Shown: piece after piece, positions 23,058 through 34,195 of the stretch
How positions within the stretch are numbered: the first letter of the stretch is position 1
How the letters are laid out: each line of letters starts with the position of its first letter
Assembly (NCBI RefSeq): GCF_030247195.1
Contig: NC_080670.1
Coordinates: 46,390,194 to 46,454,193 of the forward strand
From: Topomyia yanbarensis
Taxonomy: Eukaryota; Arthropoda; Insecta; Diptera; Culicidae
DNA length: 64,000 nt
Reading direction: 5' to 3'
Notes under the pieces: generated by a model
The model's input: the letters and a program-made list of their open reading frames with translations, nothing else
Told to the model about the DNA's origin: nothing
The model's database searches: none
Program-made: the position numbers and the translations under genes

Positions 23058-23396
23058 CCCCAGTTACTCATTCCGGAACCGGTTCGGATTTCTGAATGGA
23101 GTCATTATGGATTCCAAATCCCAGTAAAGCTCAGCCAGAATTGAACTGGAATTCTGGCTGGTTCCAATTCGTACGCGGACTCCAGTGACACAACCGATTC
23201 TAACTAGAATCGGTTGTGTCACTGGAGACGGGATACGAACTGGAACCAGCCAGAATTCCGGTTCATTTCCGGCTGAGCTTAACTGGGATCAAATGCAACA
23301 ACCGATTCCGACTCAGAATCGGTTGTTGCATTTGATTTGGAATCCATACTGACTCCATTCAGGATTCCGAATCAAATTCCTAATAGTTTGACCGGG
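23058..23396. mobile_element. Family A copy interrupted by B (outer TSD TT)
   Basis: It starts CCCAGTTACTCATTCC and ends GTTTGACCGGG, with TT on each side (23056-23057 and 23397-23398). A B element at 23120-23287 splits the word CCAAATCAAATGC. Confidence 0.85.
23120..23287. mobile_element. Family B MITE nested in A (TSD AT)
   Basis: 168 bp, CCCAGTAAAGCTCAG to GCTTAACTGGG. The host A sequence reads CCAAAT before and ATCAAATGC after it, while intact A copies have one AT there. This is a second direct proof of a 2-bp duplication. Confidence 0.85.
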
Positions 23397-23398
23397 TT

Positions 23399-23567
23399 CC
23401 CAGTTAAACTCATTCCGGAACCGGTCCGAATTTCTGAATGGAGTCATTAAGGATTCCAAATCAAATGCAACAACAGATTCCGACTCAATCGGTTTCAGAA
23501 TGGGTTGTTGCATTTGATTTGGAATCCATTCAGGATTCAGAATCAAATTCCGAATGGTTTGACCGGG
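23399..23567. mobile_element. Family A MITE with internal variation
   Basis: It begins CCCAGTTAAACTC immediately after the TT that follows the previous A. It ends GTTTGACCGGG. The apex reads GACTCAATCGGTTTCAG, a variant also seen at 55456 and 56411, suggesting an A subfamily. Confidence 0.8.
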
Positions 23568-23588
23568 TATGTTTGCATGGAACCGGTG

Positions 23589-23745
23589 CTTTTTTTATTT
23601 CGATTATAGAGGTTTTAACGTTAAGGTCATTCGCCTCTTCAGGTTAGAAAAATGTCTTATGAAAAATTTCTAACTCTATGTGCGGGGTCGGGACTCGAAC
23701 AAGGCAATCGATTTACCAACTACGTCGTCGCTCTGGTCGCTCATG
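23589..23745 (-). mobile_element. tRNA-derived SINE, minus strand
   Basis: On the minus strand it reads GTAGTTGGTAAATCGATTGCC (split A-box region), then a B-box-like GTTCGAGTCCCGACC, CACATAGAGTTAG and a tail ending ATAATCGAAATAAAAAAA. Compared with 45004-45167 it lacks about 15 bp between the A and B boxes, so its internal Pol III promoter spacing is altered. It is transposed RNA-derived DNA, not a working tRNA. Confidence 0.75.
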
Positions 23746-23799
23746 ACACTCACGCCGTCATTTCATTCAGAGCTGCCAGATTTATTTGCATTGCACTGA

Positions 23800-24020
23800 T
23801 TTCTTGAGCGTTTTTTTTTCAAAACGAAATATCTGCAATGAGTTACTCTCTGTTTACTTTCTCTTCTGTTAATAATTCGGTCACTTTAACATTTATCCCT
23901 CAACGTTTTGCATAATATGCTAGTTAAAACCACCGTTTTTCGATCTGTACTGTGAAATAAGTGAAAAGTGTTATAGTGACGCCGTAAAAATCGAAAGAGA
24001 AAGTAAACAAAGAGTAACTC
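23800..24020. mobile_element. Family H palindromic element, 3' truncated
   Basis: It starts TTTCTTGAGCG, continues TATCTGCAATGAGTTACTC and passes the loop near TTTCGATCTGTAC. It turns back through GTGACGCCGT and AAAGTAAACAAAGAGTAACTC, where it stops short of the expected CGCTCAAG end. No coding sequence is present. Confidence 0.75.
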
Positions 24021-25214
24021 GCGTCGCGAATAAAATTAATGGGTACGCTGTAAAATCGTAATATTTCTTAATAAAAATCGAAGGCAAGGGGAAGAAAGTT
24101 GGTTTTCTTTAAATTTCAGTCTTATTTTTTTTTTTTTAATAAATGACATTAAATATCTTTAAATCGCAATTAAAAATTTTCAACCGACTCGAAAACACTT
24201 TTTCACCTTTTTGGCGATATGATACTTTTAAAAAGAAATTCACGGTTTTTATAACAAAAATTATATTTCGCTTGTATTCTGACATTAACAAACAAGATCG
24301 TTTTGACTACAGCGCAGCCCTATGTGTCCTTCAGCAAAGCCTCTTGTAGCAGATACCGAGACTCTAGCCGACTACGATCTTACTTCGTCGTTACATAACT
24401 CTTGGATACCTGGACTCATGCATTAATTGCCGAAGATCTTCATTCAAGATGTTTGAAATCTTTCATATCTAAACTAGCCGACCATTCCAAGTGTTGTTAG
24501 ATCTTATATTTTATAACTATTAAATGCTCGGTTAGAGCATGCTTGTAATCTAAGACTCGCAAACTTATAGAACTGAGAAAGTACTTATTTGATATTTCTG
24601 TGATTCAGTAAGATTCTGGAAACCTGGATTAATTGATCCTTCAATTTTTAATTTCAACATTTCTTCATAAGAGGGCGTAAGATTCTGGGATTTTAGAATT
24701 TTTTGATTTTGGTTTAGCATATGTTCTGATATTCGAGATTTTGAAGTTTCTTTGATCCAGTAATTTTAAAAGAATTTCTAAATATTAGAAACACAATTGA
24801 AATTACTCGCAATTCAACAATTTAAAATGACTGGGGGGTATATAGACTCGATAGCTGGCTACCCAGAGTTTGAAAACCCAAAATCTAAACAAAACCATTT
24901 CTTTTTCGAGTACCGTCAATTTGGGACTAACTGAACTTCAACTCCGAGACTCCTATGTATGGAAGAGTCTGGCGAATCGTCATCCATCGGTTAAGTAAGT
25001 ACAGCATCAACATCTACATGCTTAGTCTACCTTTTATCGTTAAGCGTAAACGATGGAGACACAGGTGGTCTGCAAGGTGACCGGAATTAGAAATAGCAAC
25101 TCCCATTAGTAACAGGATGAAACTAGTATGCAATTCACCAAAGTCATTGCCACAACGCAACGTGAAAGGGCCTGCCAGATTGTCTAATTTTTTGACAAGC
25201 TAGGCACGAATAAA
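24021..25214. other. Unassigned AT-rich DNA
   Basis: No gene is recognised. Around 24985-25190 there is weak similarity to 40300-40540 (GTTAAGTAAGTA, CATCAACA and a later AACGCAAC...GTGAAAGG). This hints at an old shared repeat. Confidence 0.35.
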
Positions 25215-25222
25215 CTATATTC

Positions 25223-25396
25223 AGGGACGGCCATAGCATAGTTGGTAAATCGATTGCCTTGTACGCAGCTCACCTGGGTTCGATTTTCAATCCCGCACAT
25301 AGGGTTAGAGATTTTACCTAAAGAGTTTTCTCTAACCCGAAAAGAGGAGAATGACCAACCCCAAGGTTAAAACCTCTATAATTAAAATGAAAAAAG
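25223..25396 (+). mobile_element. tRNA-derived SINE (TSD CTATATTC)
   Basis: GCATAGTTGGTAAATCG resembles a tRNA A box and GGTTCGATTTTCAATCCCG a B box. The tRNA-unrelated 3' part holds CACATAGGGTTAGAG, GGTTAAAACCTCTATAAT and an A-rich end. Identical CTATATTC at 25215-25222 and 25397-25404 show target-primed insertion. It needs a partner LINE for mobility. Confidence 0.85.
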
Positions 25397-25404
25397 CTAT
25401 ATTC

Positions 25405-28240
25405 CATCAACTATCAACATTCACCTGTTGAATTTAGTATGAAACATAAAAGATCACATGTGCCGCTACTCCATTATCGATCAGAATAGAGACTGTAAAA
25501 TGATAATTGAACACAGGCATTGCACAATTTTGATTGATCCGCTGATCAATATCCACACCGGCTACGTTCGAATGGTGTTGTTCTAGTGAAGTAAGCAATG
25601 TTAGTCCTGAAGCATATGTTGGTTGTTCATCATGCTCGGATTTCGATCATAAATTTTATACGGTAGGGTTTGATAGCTTTAAAATAACGATTCCCATCCA
25701 AGAAACGAGTCATTCTCGTCGTATTTTGAATTATTACTACCCATTTTGAGCGACATTCCTTCGTTTTCAATGGTCTCTCATGTCCATACGCTCCGATAAT
25801 AATTAAAACCGCAACATTCGCACAGACTAATTTTCGATCAGCACAAAGATCCGGTGCAAATTGCTACAACTTTCCATCTTGATTGCACCAACTTTATCAT
25901 CCGACATAACCTCCATCAGCTTTATGTATCATTTCCTCCGGATCCGTCCGACGATTCTGCCGGATACCTGAGTTTCAACTGGTGCACCGTACGGCAGCCA
26001 ACACCAAAAATCTCAATAACCTTTGGCAAACCTTGCATTCCCTCCTCAGCATAATGGCCGCGGATCACGATAGCCCCCCGGGAACCTGACTGAGATGTGT
26101 GTTACACCCGCGCGCACACAGCGCAATCTGCACCATAGGACTCAGAGGGATGAGAAAAATTAAGATAACTACCCAAATGCAAATATTTGCTTTTCAATTA
26201 CAGAGATCTACGCCGCCCGGCGCCCGTTTCTGCTGCTGCTTCAAAAGCTTGCCAAAGCTGCCTTCCTTCACCCTTGGGCTAAAATGCAAATGAGAAATTT
26301 TCGTGCAGCAAAAGTAGCGTGCTGCTCCATCCGCGACAGCCTGACGGTTTACTGCCTGTTGCAGCCGATTCGTTTTTATGGCGTTTATGATAGCCATTGA
26401 AACAGCTGGGGCGCGCGTCTGCTTGCTGCGAGTGCGACCGAATCAGAGCCACAGATCGGAGGCGTAACAAGATCCAAAAGTGCCATAAAACCGCACACTG
26501 CACACGCGATATTCTGTGCGAGATCGAGGCGAGTGACCGAGCGCCCCCCCTTAAACGCCGCGGTTCGCGACCGGGTGGAAAGCGAAAGCTGCTGCCACTA
26601 TGATGATGATCATTATTCTATTACCATTCAACGATTTAATAATCGGATATTTATGACTCAGCGCCAGACCAATGATATACCACAAAAGGTTCCTGATTGG
26701 GCGTTACCGGCGGCGTGGTCGCCGTGTGCCCCCTTCACGGAGCGGAGCGCGTCGCAGCGACAATTGCGCATGCGATGAAAGGTGAGAATTGATGCCAGTC
26801 GACAGTTGAACTTCTTCGTGGTGAAATTATTGTGATTAACAAGACGCGAAGACTAGCAATTCATAAATCGTTGCAGACAGCCTGGTTGCGCTAGGTTCAG
26901 AGCACATCGACTCTGTTTTGTTACTGATGGGGACGCAGGAGGCAAATTGGACTGACAGAAAGTTTTTCTGCGCAGTCGATACAAATTAGCGGTTTTCGGA
27001 TGGAATTGGCAGTCGTGTTTTTTTCTTCTTGCAGCAGGAAGGGGTTCGCTTCGGCCCCGAAACGCGCCATCGTTGATGGTAGCAATTGTGGTTGGCATTA
27101 ACGAGCAGTTGAAATGCAGTTAAATCTGAGAGGTGATAATGAATTAATTGGAATCGATGCGGTTGAACAGGTGTGAAAGAATTAAAAAAGGAGAAATTAA
27201 AATGAACAGTTTTATTCAACTGGCTCGGAATTATCTTTGATTAAGTTTATCGATTAGTTATGTTACAAAAACACCTTTTAAGAAATCCTTGATTCAGATG
27301 AAACTTTTTATTTATTTCAAATTTCAAAAAAACAATTTTCTTATTTTGCTTATTTTTGTTCAGCGAAAGCATTATGAAAAATATTTTCTTCATGGAGAAA
27401 CTATCAGTAAAAGTTTTTCTAGCGACAACTTCAAACACATTTTTCTTTTGTAATATGGTTTTAATCGACATTTCAGATTCCAACAAAAATCTTTCAAACA
27501 GTGATCGTATCCAAGACGCGTCAAGATTATTTAAATAGATCAATTTGATAAGTAATTGACATTTTTCGGCCAACCTGTGGAAACATACGAATAAAATACC
27601 ATCGAACGCAAGGTCCGATCACTGGACAACAATGCCTCAGTTGTTATAATGCGACATCTGTGTGTCACTCAAAATTTACAACTTCCATATCTACGTATCT
27701 TCCTGTCAGCGATATACCGATAACATCTTTAAAAGGTTCCTGACCAATTGAATATTTTCACTAGAATAACAAAGATGTTTTTGGTTGAAGTTATACCAAC
27801 GACGAACCGACGCGCCACATGGAACAATGTCCTAATACCGACGAGGACTGAGTCCTCGAATCTATGGCCACCAGTGTGTATAGAATTCATCGAGTGTTTA
27901 ATCCAAAAATTTAAAAACCAATGACCCTGTCAAAAAGCAAACCGTGACGAGCTCTATGAATAGATTCCCGAAGACAGACGATGTTAATCAAGCCCTGAAG
28001 AAGATCCAAACCTCGGATCGAAATGTTGGCATAGGTTAAAAAGTATCGACGCTACAGTATTGACAGCACAGCCGAAACATTTCCTTCTCGTGTTCTCAAT
28101 AAATGATCGCCAACTTGCGTTCAGGTATCCCATCTGGGATTGCAAACCGACGAATGAACCTCAAATTTTGATTATAAGAAACCGTTACCATATCCAAAAT
28201 ATCTATGTGGCAGTTGATGAATCGTTATAAAAAGCTCAAA
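25405..28240. other. Non-coding DNA, repeat-poor
   Basis: No protein family is recognised. About 26090-26790 is the least AT-rich part and contains TTGCGCATGCGATG at 26764-26777 followed by AAAGGTGAGAA at 26778-26788. The latter would be a good 5' splice site if this were a non-coding first exon. This is speculative. Confidence 0.35.
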
Positions 28241-28490
28241 AGGTTTCGTTTTTTTCCTACTGCAGCTGTAGACTTGGGTTCTCTGAAGGGCTCCCCATCA
28301 AAATCACTTAATACGATTGCAGACTAGACGGGAGATGTCTCCACTAAAATACTGCTTAAGGCCAATTGCAGCGGGCCGCGATTCTGATTGTGTCATTGAG
28401 TGTACGGTTCAGATGTACGGGCCTAGCGACTTTATAATCGCGTGGGAATGAGCGTTGATTTGTGCACGCTTGACACCGCGTTTATCGGAT
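28241..28490 (+). repeat. Repeat K, copy 1
   Basis: GCAGCTGTAGACTTGG, CAGACTAGACGGGAGATGTC, AATCGCGTGGGAATGAGCGT and ACACCGCGTT recur with substitutions at 41411-41640. It is a dispersed repeat of unknown class without a reading frame. Confidence 0.6.
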
Positions 28491-31032
28491 TAACTACCTT
28501 GGTCGCAAATCAGTCCCATAAATTCCATAGAAAATGGGACAGATATGCGATCATGGGCAGTATAAGTTCTATAGGGTTCTCTAAATCATTGGGACGTTTT
28601 TGTGCCAAAGGTGGTCCTGTTAATCCAGAATCAAATTCCAACAAAAATAGTGAAAATTATTGCAAAGTTTTTTTTGCTCGTTTCCTCACTTTCATAGAAA
28701 CAAGGGGTACGGAAATGTGGTCATGGACGGTAAAGCAGGCCACCTTTTTAAAGCTGTAGCATAGATCGTAAAGTAAGCTATCTCAATTATCATCGAGAAG
28801 ATAACTTCATGCCGTACCATGAACATTGAAGTCTCCTCGATGCCGAGAAGAGTTGCGCAATATCACAAAGTTGCCGGTTTCTAACCTAGATCCAATCAAT
28901 TCTGCACTAAATTGAATCTCTGGTTATGTCCCATGAGATTTGCGTTGGGAACTCTTTGTTTCTTCTCAAATGTCTTAGACCAGGTGCTTTTTGCTTCGGA
29001 TTTGTGGCAGAGCCCATTGTTGGTTATTTGGCGGCACATACAACTGATCATGCAGACGATCCTTGTTGAAGAAGACGCAAGGCGTTCTCGCCAAAGCCGA
29101 CACTGGTTGGAAGGGACACCATTTCGTCCCGTCCAGTGCGATTTTCATTGTCAATCTTCGCTCACTGAACCAAGGGGTCCTTGAAACAGCCAATCCCGTC
29201 ATTCAATAGATCCACGCATGCAAAATTCGAATCGATAACTACATCATCGATCTCAACTTTGTGAGCGGGCATGTAAACAAACGACTTTACTGGCGACTAG
29301 ACTTTTAAGAATAACTAATCTTCATGAAAGTCTAGTCGCCAGTAAAGTCGTTTGTTTGCTTTAGACAAAATATCACAATTCTGAGCTTATTTAGGCGAAC
29401 TTTTGAGATATCTGGCACAGCTGATTATTTCTGAGTCTTGCGGAATATTATAATGCTTACCGAACTACCTTTCATCCGAAAGAAGAAAGGATATGGTCGA
29501 GCCTAGTTCAATGTCCCCATGCAAAATTTGAGCGCAATCAAAAGCAATGTCGTGAGGCGTCGAGATCTGGTGTAATGTTGAAAAAATGCCTTTGTGGTAC
29601 AAGAAAAAAAATTTAATTAAGATGGGACTTGAGTTTGGAAATGCAGCTTTAATTTTTTTTGTTTGCCGAATATTTCATAAATCCATGAAATGTCGATATC
29701 AGGTGTCAATAAAAAAACGATTTTATATTTTCATTTGAAAATCTCAGTTCAAAAATTAAAAATACCATAGAGGCAACTTTTGTCAATACAGTTTTATGCG
29801 AAAAGATACAAAATCCGTTGTTTTATGCATTTCTAAGACATTTGGCATAGAAAATAATATAAAAGCAGCCTTTCCAAGCTGAATTCCAAAATTTTCCAAG
29901 TTTCAAAAAGGCTATCTTTAAAAAAAATATTTCAGGATGGTAGTAAATCTCGACGTTTCATTATATCCTAAGCCATTTAGCATCAAAAATTATAATTCAA
30001 TTTCTGAATATTGTAAGGGTCCTTTTGTGTTTTTTCACGGCTGAAAATATTTTGCGCTTTGGCCATTTTGCGCAACCCTTTAATCGTGTCCGATTGAGGT
30101 AAAATTCTGCATAGAGACTTTTTTCGAGACGCTAATGCTGTTGAAGTGGGTCCAGTTATTAAATTCTGTTTCCCATACTTGCCATTGACAGCCTTATATA
30201 CAGTCTTCTAAATAGCTGCTCCTTCCGTCGCCTTTAAACACCTAGAGTCAACTGATTTCACAAATATACAGTAAGATTTATGGCTGGAATTTACGTGAAA
30301 TAAACGACAGTCAAACATGAATGAATGGGGAGTAGGTGTGCCATTTCCATTCACACAAGTTATTTAAGCAAAGAAGGTTGAACAGAAAAAGAGCCAAAGT
30401 AAACACCAAAGGGGGGCAAAACTGAGACTCCGCCAAGGGTGCCAGAAGACCACGCTACGGCTCTGGATATGAGCGACATTTTTTATTGGTCCAATCGAGG
30501 GCATGAGTCTAGGCTGCTAGTTAATGCTTGAGACCTCGTTTGTAAATCTGTAAGTGCTAAAACGTTCACTTAATTATCGAAATGTTTAATATGAGCAAGT
30601 ATGCGTAAATGATTACCAAATGCATGTTACATGCGTTTGTGACCAGGTTTGTGTTATCGCGAAGACAACAAACGTTTGTGCGTTTGGAATTAACGATTTT
30701 GAGTGTATATGAGATAATATGCAATTGATTGTGTTAGTGGGGAAGCAAACTAATAGAAGTACAACAAAAGTATACTAACGAATTAGTACAAAAGAACACA
30801 TGGAACATGCAATGAAACTACTTGAACTCGTACCATACGTAAAATTTTGGCTTACCCATAGTGGATTCATCGGTTCAACCTCGTCCGTGCACAAAAATCA
30901 GGTCAACAACTCATACCCTCACCACATACTCTGGATTTCATTTCAAATTTGTATTGTCTTCTGTATTTTGCTGTATCCAGTCAAGAGAAGAAATTTTGAA
31001 AAGTTTCGCGGGTTCAGTAGTATAAAACATCA
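28491..31032. other. Unassigned DNA, old repeat debris
   Basis: No intact gene is seen. About 30535-30700 resembles 42090-42270 (TTGAGA.C.CGTTTG.AAAT, then GGTGTTATCGCG-like words), so it belongs with repeat K. The perfect hairpin at 29275-29357 is listed separately. Confidence 0.4.
29275..29357. repeat. Perfect 31-bp hairpin with 21-nt loop
   Basis: The left arm 29275-29305 (AAACAAACGACTTTACTGGC and on to ACTTT) pairs without mismatch with 29327-29357. The spacer between the arms is 21 bases. No target duplication was found. It could be a foldback remnant or a hairpin RNA source. The sequence alone does not decide. Confidence 0.7.
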
Positions 31033-31713
31033 TTTCTTGAGCGTTTTTTCAAAAAGACATATCTGCAATGAGTTACTCTCTTTGTTTACTTTCTCTTCTG
31101 TTAATAATTCGGTCACGTTAACATTTATCCCTCAACTCTTTGCATAACATGCTAGTTAAAACCACCGTCTTTCGATCTGTACTGTAAAATAAGTGAAAAG
31201 TGTTATCACAGAGAACAGACATCCATGATCGAACAAAAATATTTAAAAAACGTGTGTAAACATTTGAATTAATATACGATAAACACTAGCGCCGCCACAC
31301 CAACCTATCCCAACTATCCGTCAAATCCATTCCGGAACCGGTTCGATATTTTGAATGGAATCAGTATGGAATCTTGCTCAAAGAAAACAACCGATTCCGA
31401 CTCTATCGGTTGATGCATTTGAGCTGGAATTCCTGGTGGAAGTCCGAACCGGTTCCGGACTAGTTTGACTGGGAAGAGGAATAACTGCTGCCAATTCTGT
31501 CGAACTCAGCCACAAAAAAACATGACGACAGTAGCGCACCTGGTTTGGATATCCCAACTACCTTCGAAACCGTTAGAGATTTTACAGAAGTTGAATGCTG
31601 AAGATGGACGTCTGTTCTCTGTGGTGTTATAGTGACGCCGTAAAAAATGAAAGAGAAAGTAAACAAAGAGAGTAACTCATTGCAGATATGTCTTTTTGAA
31701 AAAAAACGCGCAT
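31033..31713. mobile_element. Family H element interrupted by the 7-bp-TSD transposon
   Basis: The left part runs from TTTCTTGAGCG to AGTGTTAT (31033-31206). The right part resumes with GTGTTATAGTGACGCC at 31624 and ends in a diverged CGCGCATGA near 31713. Removing 31207-31623 plus one GTGTTAT restores a typical H copy. Confidence 0.8.
31207..31623. mobile_element. Transposon with 7-bp TSD (GTGTTAT), copy 2
   Basis: The 14-bp perfect inverted ends CACAGAGAACAGAC / GTCTGTTCTCTGTG are flanked by GTGTTAT at 31200-31206 and 31624-31630. The interior matches 11365-11958 and includes an A-like foldback at 31317-31473, but it lacks the 177-bp insertion seen there. No transposase is present. Confidence 0.85.
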
Positions 31714-31860
31714 GATTTATAATAAAGAAAACATTAAGAAAAAAACTGATTCAAAGCGGTGAGGTCCAAACAAACTCTACAGTTCAATGCAATAATCGGA
31801 CGCCTCGACTGTTTTTTCTCCAAAATCTGTGTTATATCGATATTCTGCATCAAATCTGCA

Positions 31861-32018
31861 CCCAGTTACGCTCAGCCGGAAATGAACCGGAATTCCAGGT
31901 CGCATTCCGGCTCCAGTGCCACAACCGATTCTAGTTAGAATCGGTTGTGTCACTGGAGCCGGAATGCGACCTGGAACCAGCCAGAATTCCAGTTCATTTC
32001 CCGCCAAACTTTACTGGG
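31861..32018. mobile_element. Family B MITE
   Basis: It starts CCCAGTTACGCTCAG and ends CTTTACTGGG, with one arm shortened by about 10 bp relative to other copies (158 bp in all). The flanks CA/TA do not give a clean duplication. Confidence 0.8.
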
Positions 32019-32077
32019 TAAGTGCGCTTGAAAATCTGCATAATACAGATAAATCAGTATGAATGGCAGCTCTGGAT

Positions 32078-32225
32078 CCCTCTAAAAACGGTTGGTTTCA
32101 AAGCCGTCCAATGAAAGACGTTCGTTCGACCAATTTGGACAACGTCCAAATAACCGTTCAACAAACGTCCATCGTTGGACCCAAGTTGAACGATTTTGAA
32201 ACAATTTTTTGGACGTCTCAGTGGG
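32078..32225. mobile_element. Family C MITE (TSD AT)
   Basis: 148 bp, CCCTCTAAAAACGG to GTCTCAGTGGG, flanked by AT at 32076-32077 and 32226-32227. Confidence 0.85.
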
Positions 32226-32261
32226 ATGGAGCATGAGTGTCATGAGCGACGGCTTTTTCCA

Positions 32262-32409
32262 CCCACTGAGACGTCCAAAAAATTGTTTCAAAATCGTTCA
32301 ACATGAGTCAAACGAGGGACGTTTGTTGAAGGGTTATTTGGACGTTGTCCAAATTGGTCCAACGAATATCCTTCATTGGACGATTTTGAAACCAACCGTT
32401 CTTAGAGGG
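32262..32409. mobile_element. Family C MITE, opposite orientation
   Basis: 148 bp, CCCACTGAGACGTCC to TTCTTAGAGGG. The flanks are CA and TA, so one base of the duplication may have mutated. With the copy at 32078 it forms an inverted pair 36 bp apart. Confidence 0.8.
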
Positions 32410-32452
32410 TATGCTCTTTTGAACCGGTTCATTCAACCGGTTCGTTGGACCC

Positions 32453-32620
32453 CCCAGTAAAGCTCAGCCGGAATTGAACTGGAATTCTGGCTGGTTCCAG
32501 TTCGTACACGGGTTCCAGTGACACAACCGATTCTAACTAAAATCGGTTGTGTCACTGGAGCCGGAATACGAACTGGAACCAGCTAGAATTCCGGTTCATT
32601 TCCGGCTGAGCTTAACTGGG
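32453..32620. mobile_element. Family B MITE within a C fragment
   Basis: 168 bp, CCCAGTAAAGCTCAG to GCTTAACTGGG. Its left flank TCGTTGGACC and right flank TGTTGAACGATTTTG are adjacent parts of the C sequence, so B landed in a C copy that is now incomplete. Confidence 0.75.
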
Positions 32621-32656
32621 CTGTTGAACGATTTTGAAACAATTTTTTGGACTTCT

Positions 32657-32824
32657 GCCAGTAAAGTTCAACCGGAAATGAACTGGAATTCTGGCTGTTT
32701 CCAGTTCGTATTCCGGCTCCAGTGACACAACCGATTCTTACTAGAACCGGTGTTGTCACTGAAGCCGGAACACAAACTGGAACCAGTCAGAATTCCGGTT
32801 CATTTCCGACTGAGCTTAAATGGG
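32657..32824. mobile_element. Family B MITE, diverged
   Basis: It starts with a mutated GCCAGTAAAGTTC and ends AGCTTAAATGGG. It is inserted at or near the end of the C fragment, after TTTTTTGGACTTCT. Confidence 0.7.
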
Positions 32825-32866
32825 TAAGCGGGCGACGTGCTTTGTTGCCACGTCCAAATGCGCTTT

Positions 32867-33348
32867 CTCGGTCAGCGTGGTAAGCAAAAGTTGAGCAAAG
32901 CGAAATTGATGCTGGCAAAGTTTCTGCGAGCATTTTGCGCGATTTGTACGAGAATTCTGGCAACGAATTCGCTCAAATGGAACAACCGTTTCTGACGGAA
33001 GCGGTTAAGCCAACCGATACTACTCACTTTTATCCAGAATCCAGCCAGAAATGTACGGCCACGATCTCTGCACGCTTCCTGCCACATCTTTGTCAGATGT
33101 TTTGCTCGATTCGTGCTAAATTCTACCAGGTAGAAATTGCCAGGATCTTTGCACAGTTTATGTCCGAGTTATGCCAGGGTTTAGCTCGGTTCCGGTCAAA
33201 ATTTGCCAGAAAACGCGAGCGAAACCGAGTTCGCCCTAGCTAACCGTACTAACCCGACAGGATATGCGCAGAAATCTGACAGGGCTGCCAAACCAAGACT
33301 TACAGAAATCTAGCAGAGCGGTCTCTGCAAGAAAATTTGCTCACTGGG
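32867..33348. mobile_element. Family J element (TSD TT), short copy
   Basis: The ends CTCGGTCAGCGTGG (for CCCGGTC...) and GCTCACTGGG are flanked by TT at 32865-32866 and 33349-33350. The 482-bp interior is full of the word CTGGCA/TGCCAG and related forms (for example CTGGCAAAG, GCCAGAATCC, GCCAGG). It matches both halves of 46894-48177 in reverse orientation. The 102-residue open frame inside it has no known motif and is not taken as a gene. Confidence 0.75.
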
Positions 33349-33355
33349 TTAGACC

Positions 33356-33584
33356 CAGAGATGCCAGATTTGCAGATATGTCTGCAAATTCACAGACTTT
33401 TAATTTTTGCTGCAGATTTTTTTGATGACGCAGATATTTGCAGATTTTTTAGTTTGGTTGCAGATATTTACAGATTTTTGTATATAAAGGCTTTTGGTTA
33501 CACTAGTTTTCCTGACATTTTTTGTTCTTCCCAGACTTTAAAAAAATTATTGCAGACATTTGAAAAAAGTATCTGGCATCTCTG
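33356..33584. mobile_element. hAT-like MITE with GCCAGAT ends
   Basis: Both ends begin CAGAGATGCCAGAT. TTAGACC flanks it at 33349-33355 and 33585-33591 (7 bp perfect; an eighth base may have diverged). It is the empty-site counterpart of the interrupted element at 59969-60750, and is in reverse orientation to it. CTGCAAATATCTGC-like words fill the interior. Confidence 0.8.
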
Positions 33585-33591
33585 TTAGACC

Positions 33592-33904
33592 ACTGAATGC
33601 AAAACGAGAGTTCTTTATATTTTGTTGCTATGTCATATTTACGCTGCTGACGATCGAACGGTTTTTTTGAAAACCTATCCAAATTCATCTATCGTTTGCA
33701 TGCGCGTAGGTAGGTATTCGGTTGATTCCCAGATAATATTGAACTGTCAACTTTTGGTTAAAAAAAATTGGGTTGTTCTTTGCAACTAAGTACATATAAA
33801 ACTACTGAGCTTTGCTGAAAGTATAAAATAGATCGAATCTTAAGGCTGGTTTCGTTTAAAATATTTTCGCGTTTTATTGTAATCATGAACGGGTCAATGT
33901 TAAC
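33592..33904. other. Unassigned spacer
   Basis: Nothing recognised apart from the TSD half-site at its right edge. Confidence 0.4.
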
Positions 33905-34195
33905 CTAGGGATAGATCACTTGTGATGAATTTTTAGAAATTAGCGAAATTAAATGCATTTATTTCCATCAAACTAGAAATTCATTATCTATTTTGCGTTG
34001 CGTGTAAGACGTCAAAACCCTACAAAACTAGCCCTACAATCAACAAAACGTCGAACAAAGTGGATCAGCGTAGGACGTTTGTTAAATAAACTTTTCCGCG
34101 AGGGAATGCAAAGTTGATGCCAAAATGGAAATCAAATGCATTTTTTCTAATTTGATGTAAATTTGTTATACATTCCTAGAATGATCTGCCCCTAC
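33905..34195. mobile_element. hAT-like MITE (TSD ATGTYAAC)
   Basis: The ends CTAGGGATAGATCA and GTAGGGGCAGATCA (reverse complement of the right end) are flanked by ATGTTAAC at 33897-33904 and ATGTCAAC at 34196-34203, an 8-bp duplication with one mismatch. About 100 bp next to the right end are repeated at 63917-64000 in the other orientation. Confidence 0.65.

Noticed and set aside
28975..29202. Minus-strand frame as a transposase fragment
   Set aside because: A Trp-Cys and several Arg/Pro residues gave a faint resemblance to DDE enzymes, but no aligned catalytic block could be found.
29275..29357. MicroRNA precursor
   Set aside because: The stem is perfectly paired and the loop long. Without expression data a foldback remnant is equally likely, so it is reported only as a hairpin.
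32935..33243. 102-codon frame in the J element
   Set aside because: It comes from repeated CTGGCA/TGCCAG words and has a mirror frame on the other strand at 48000. No motif is present.
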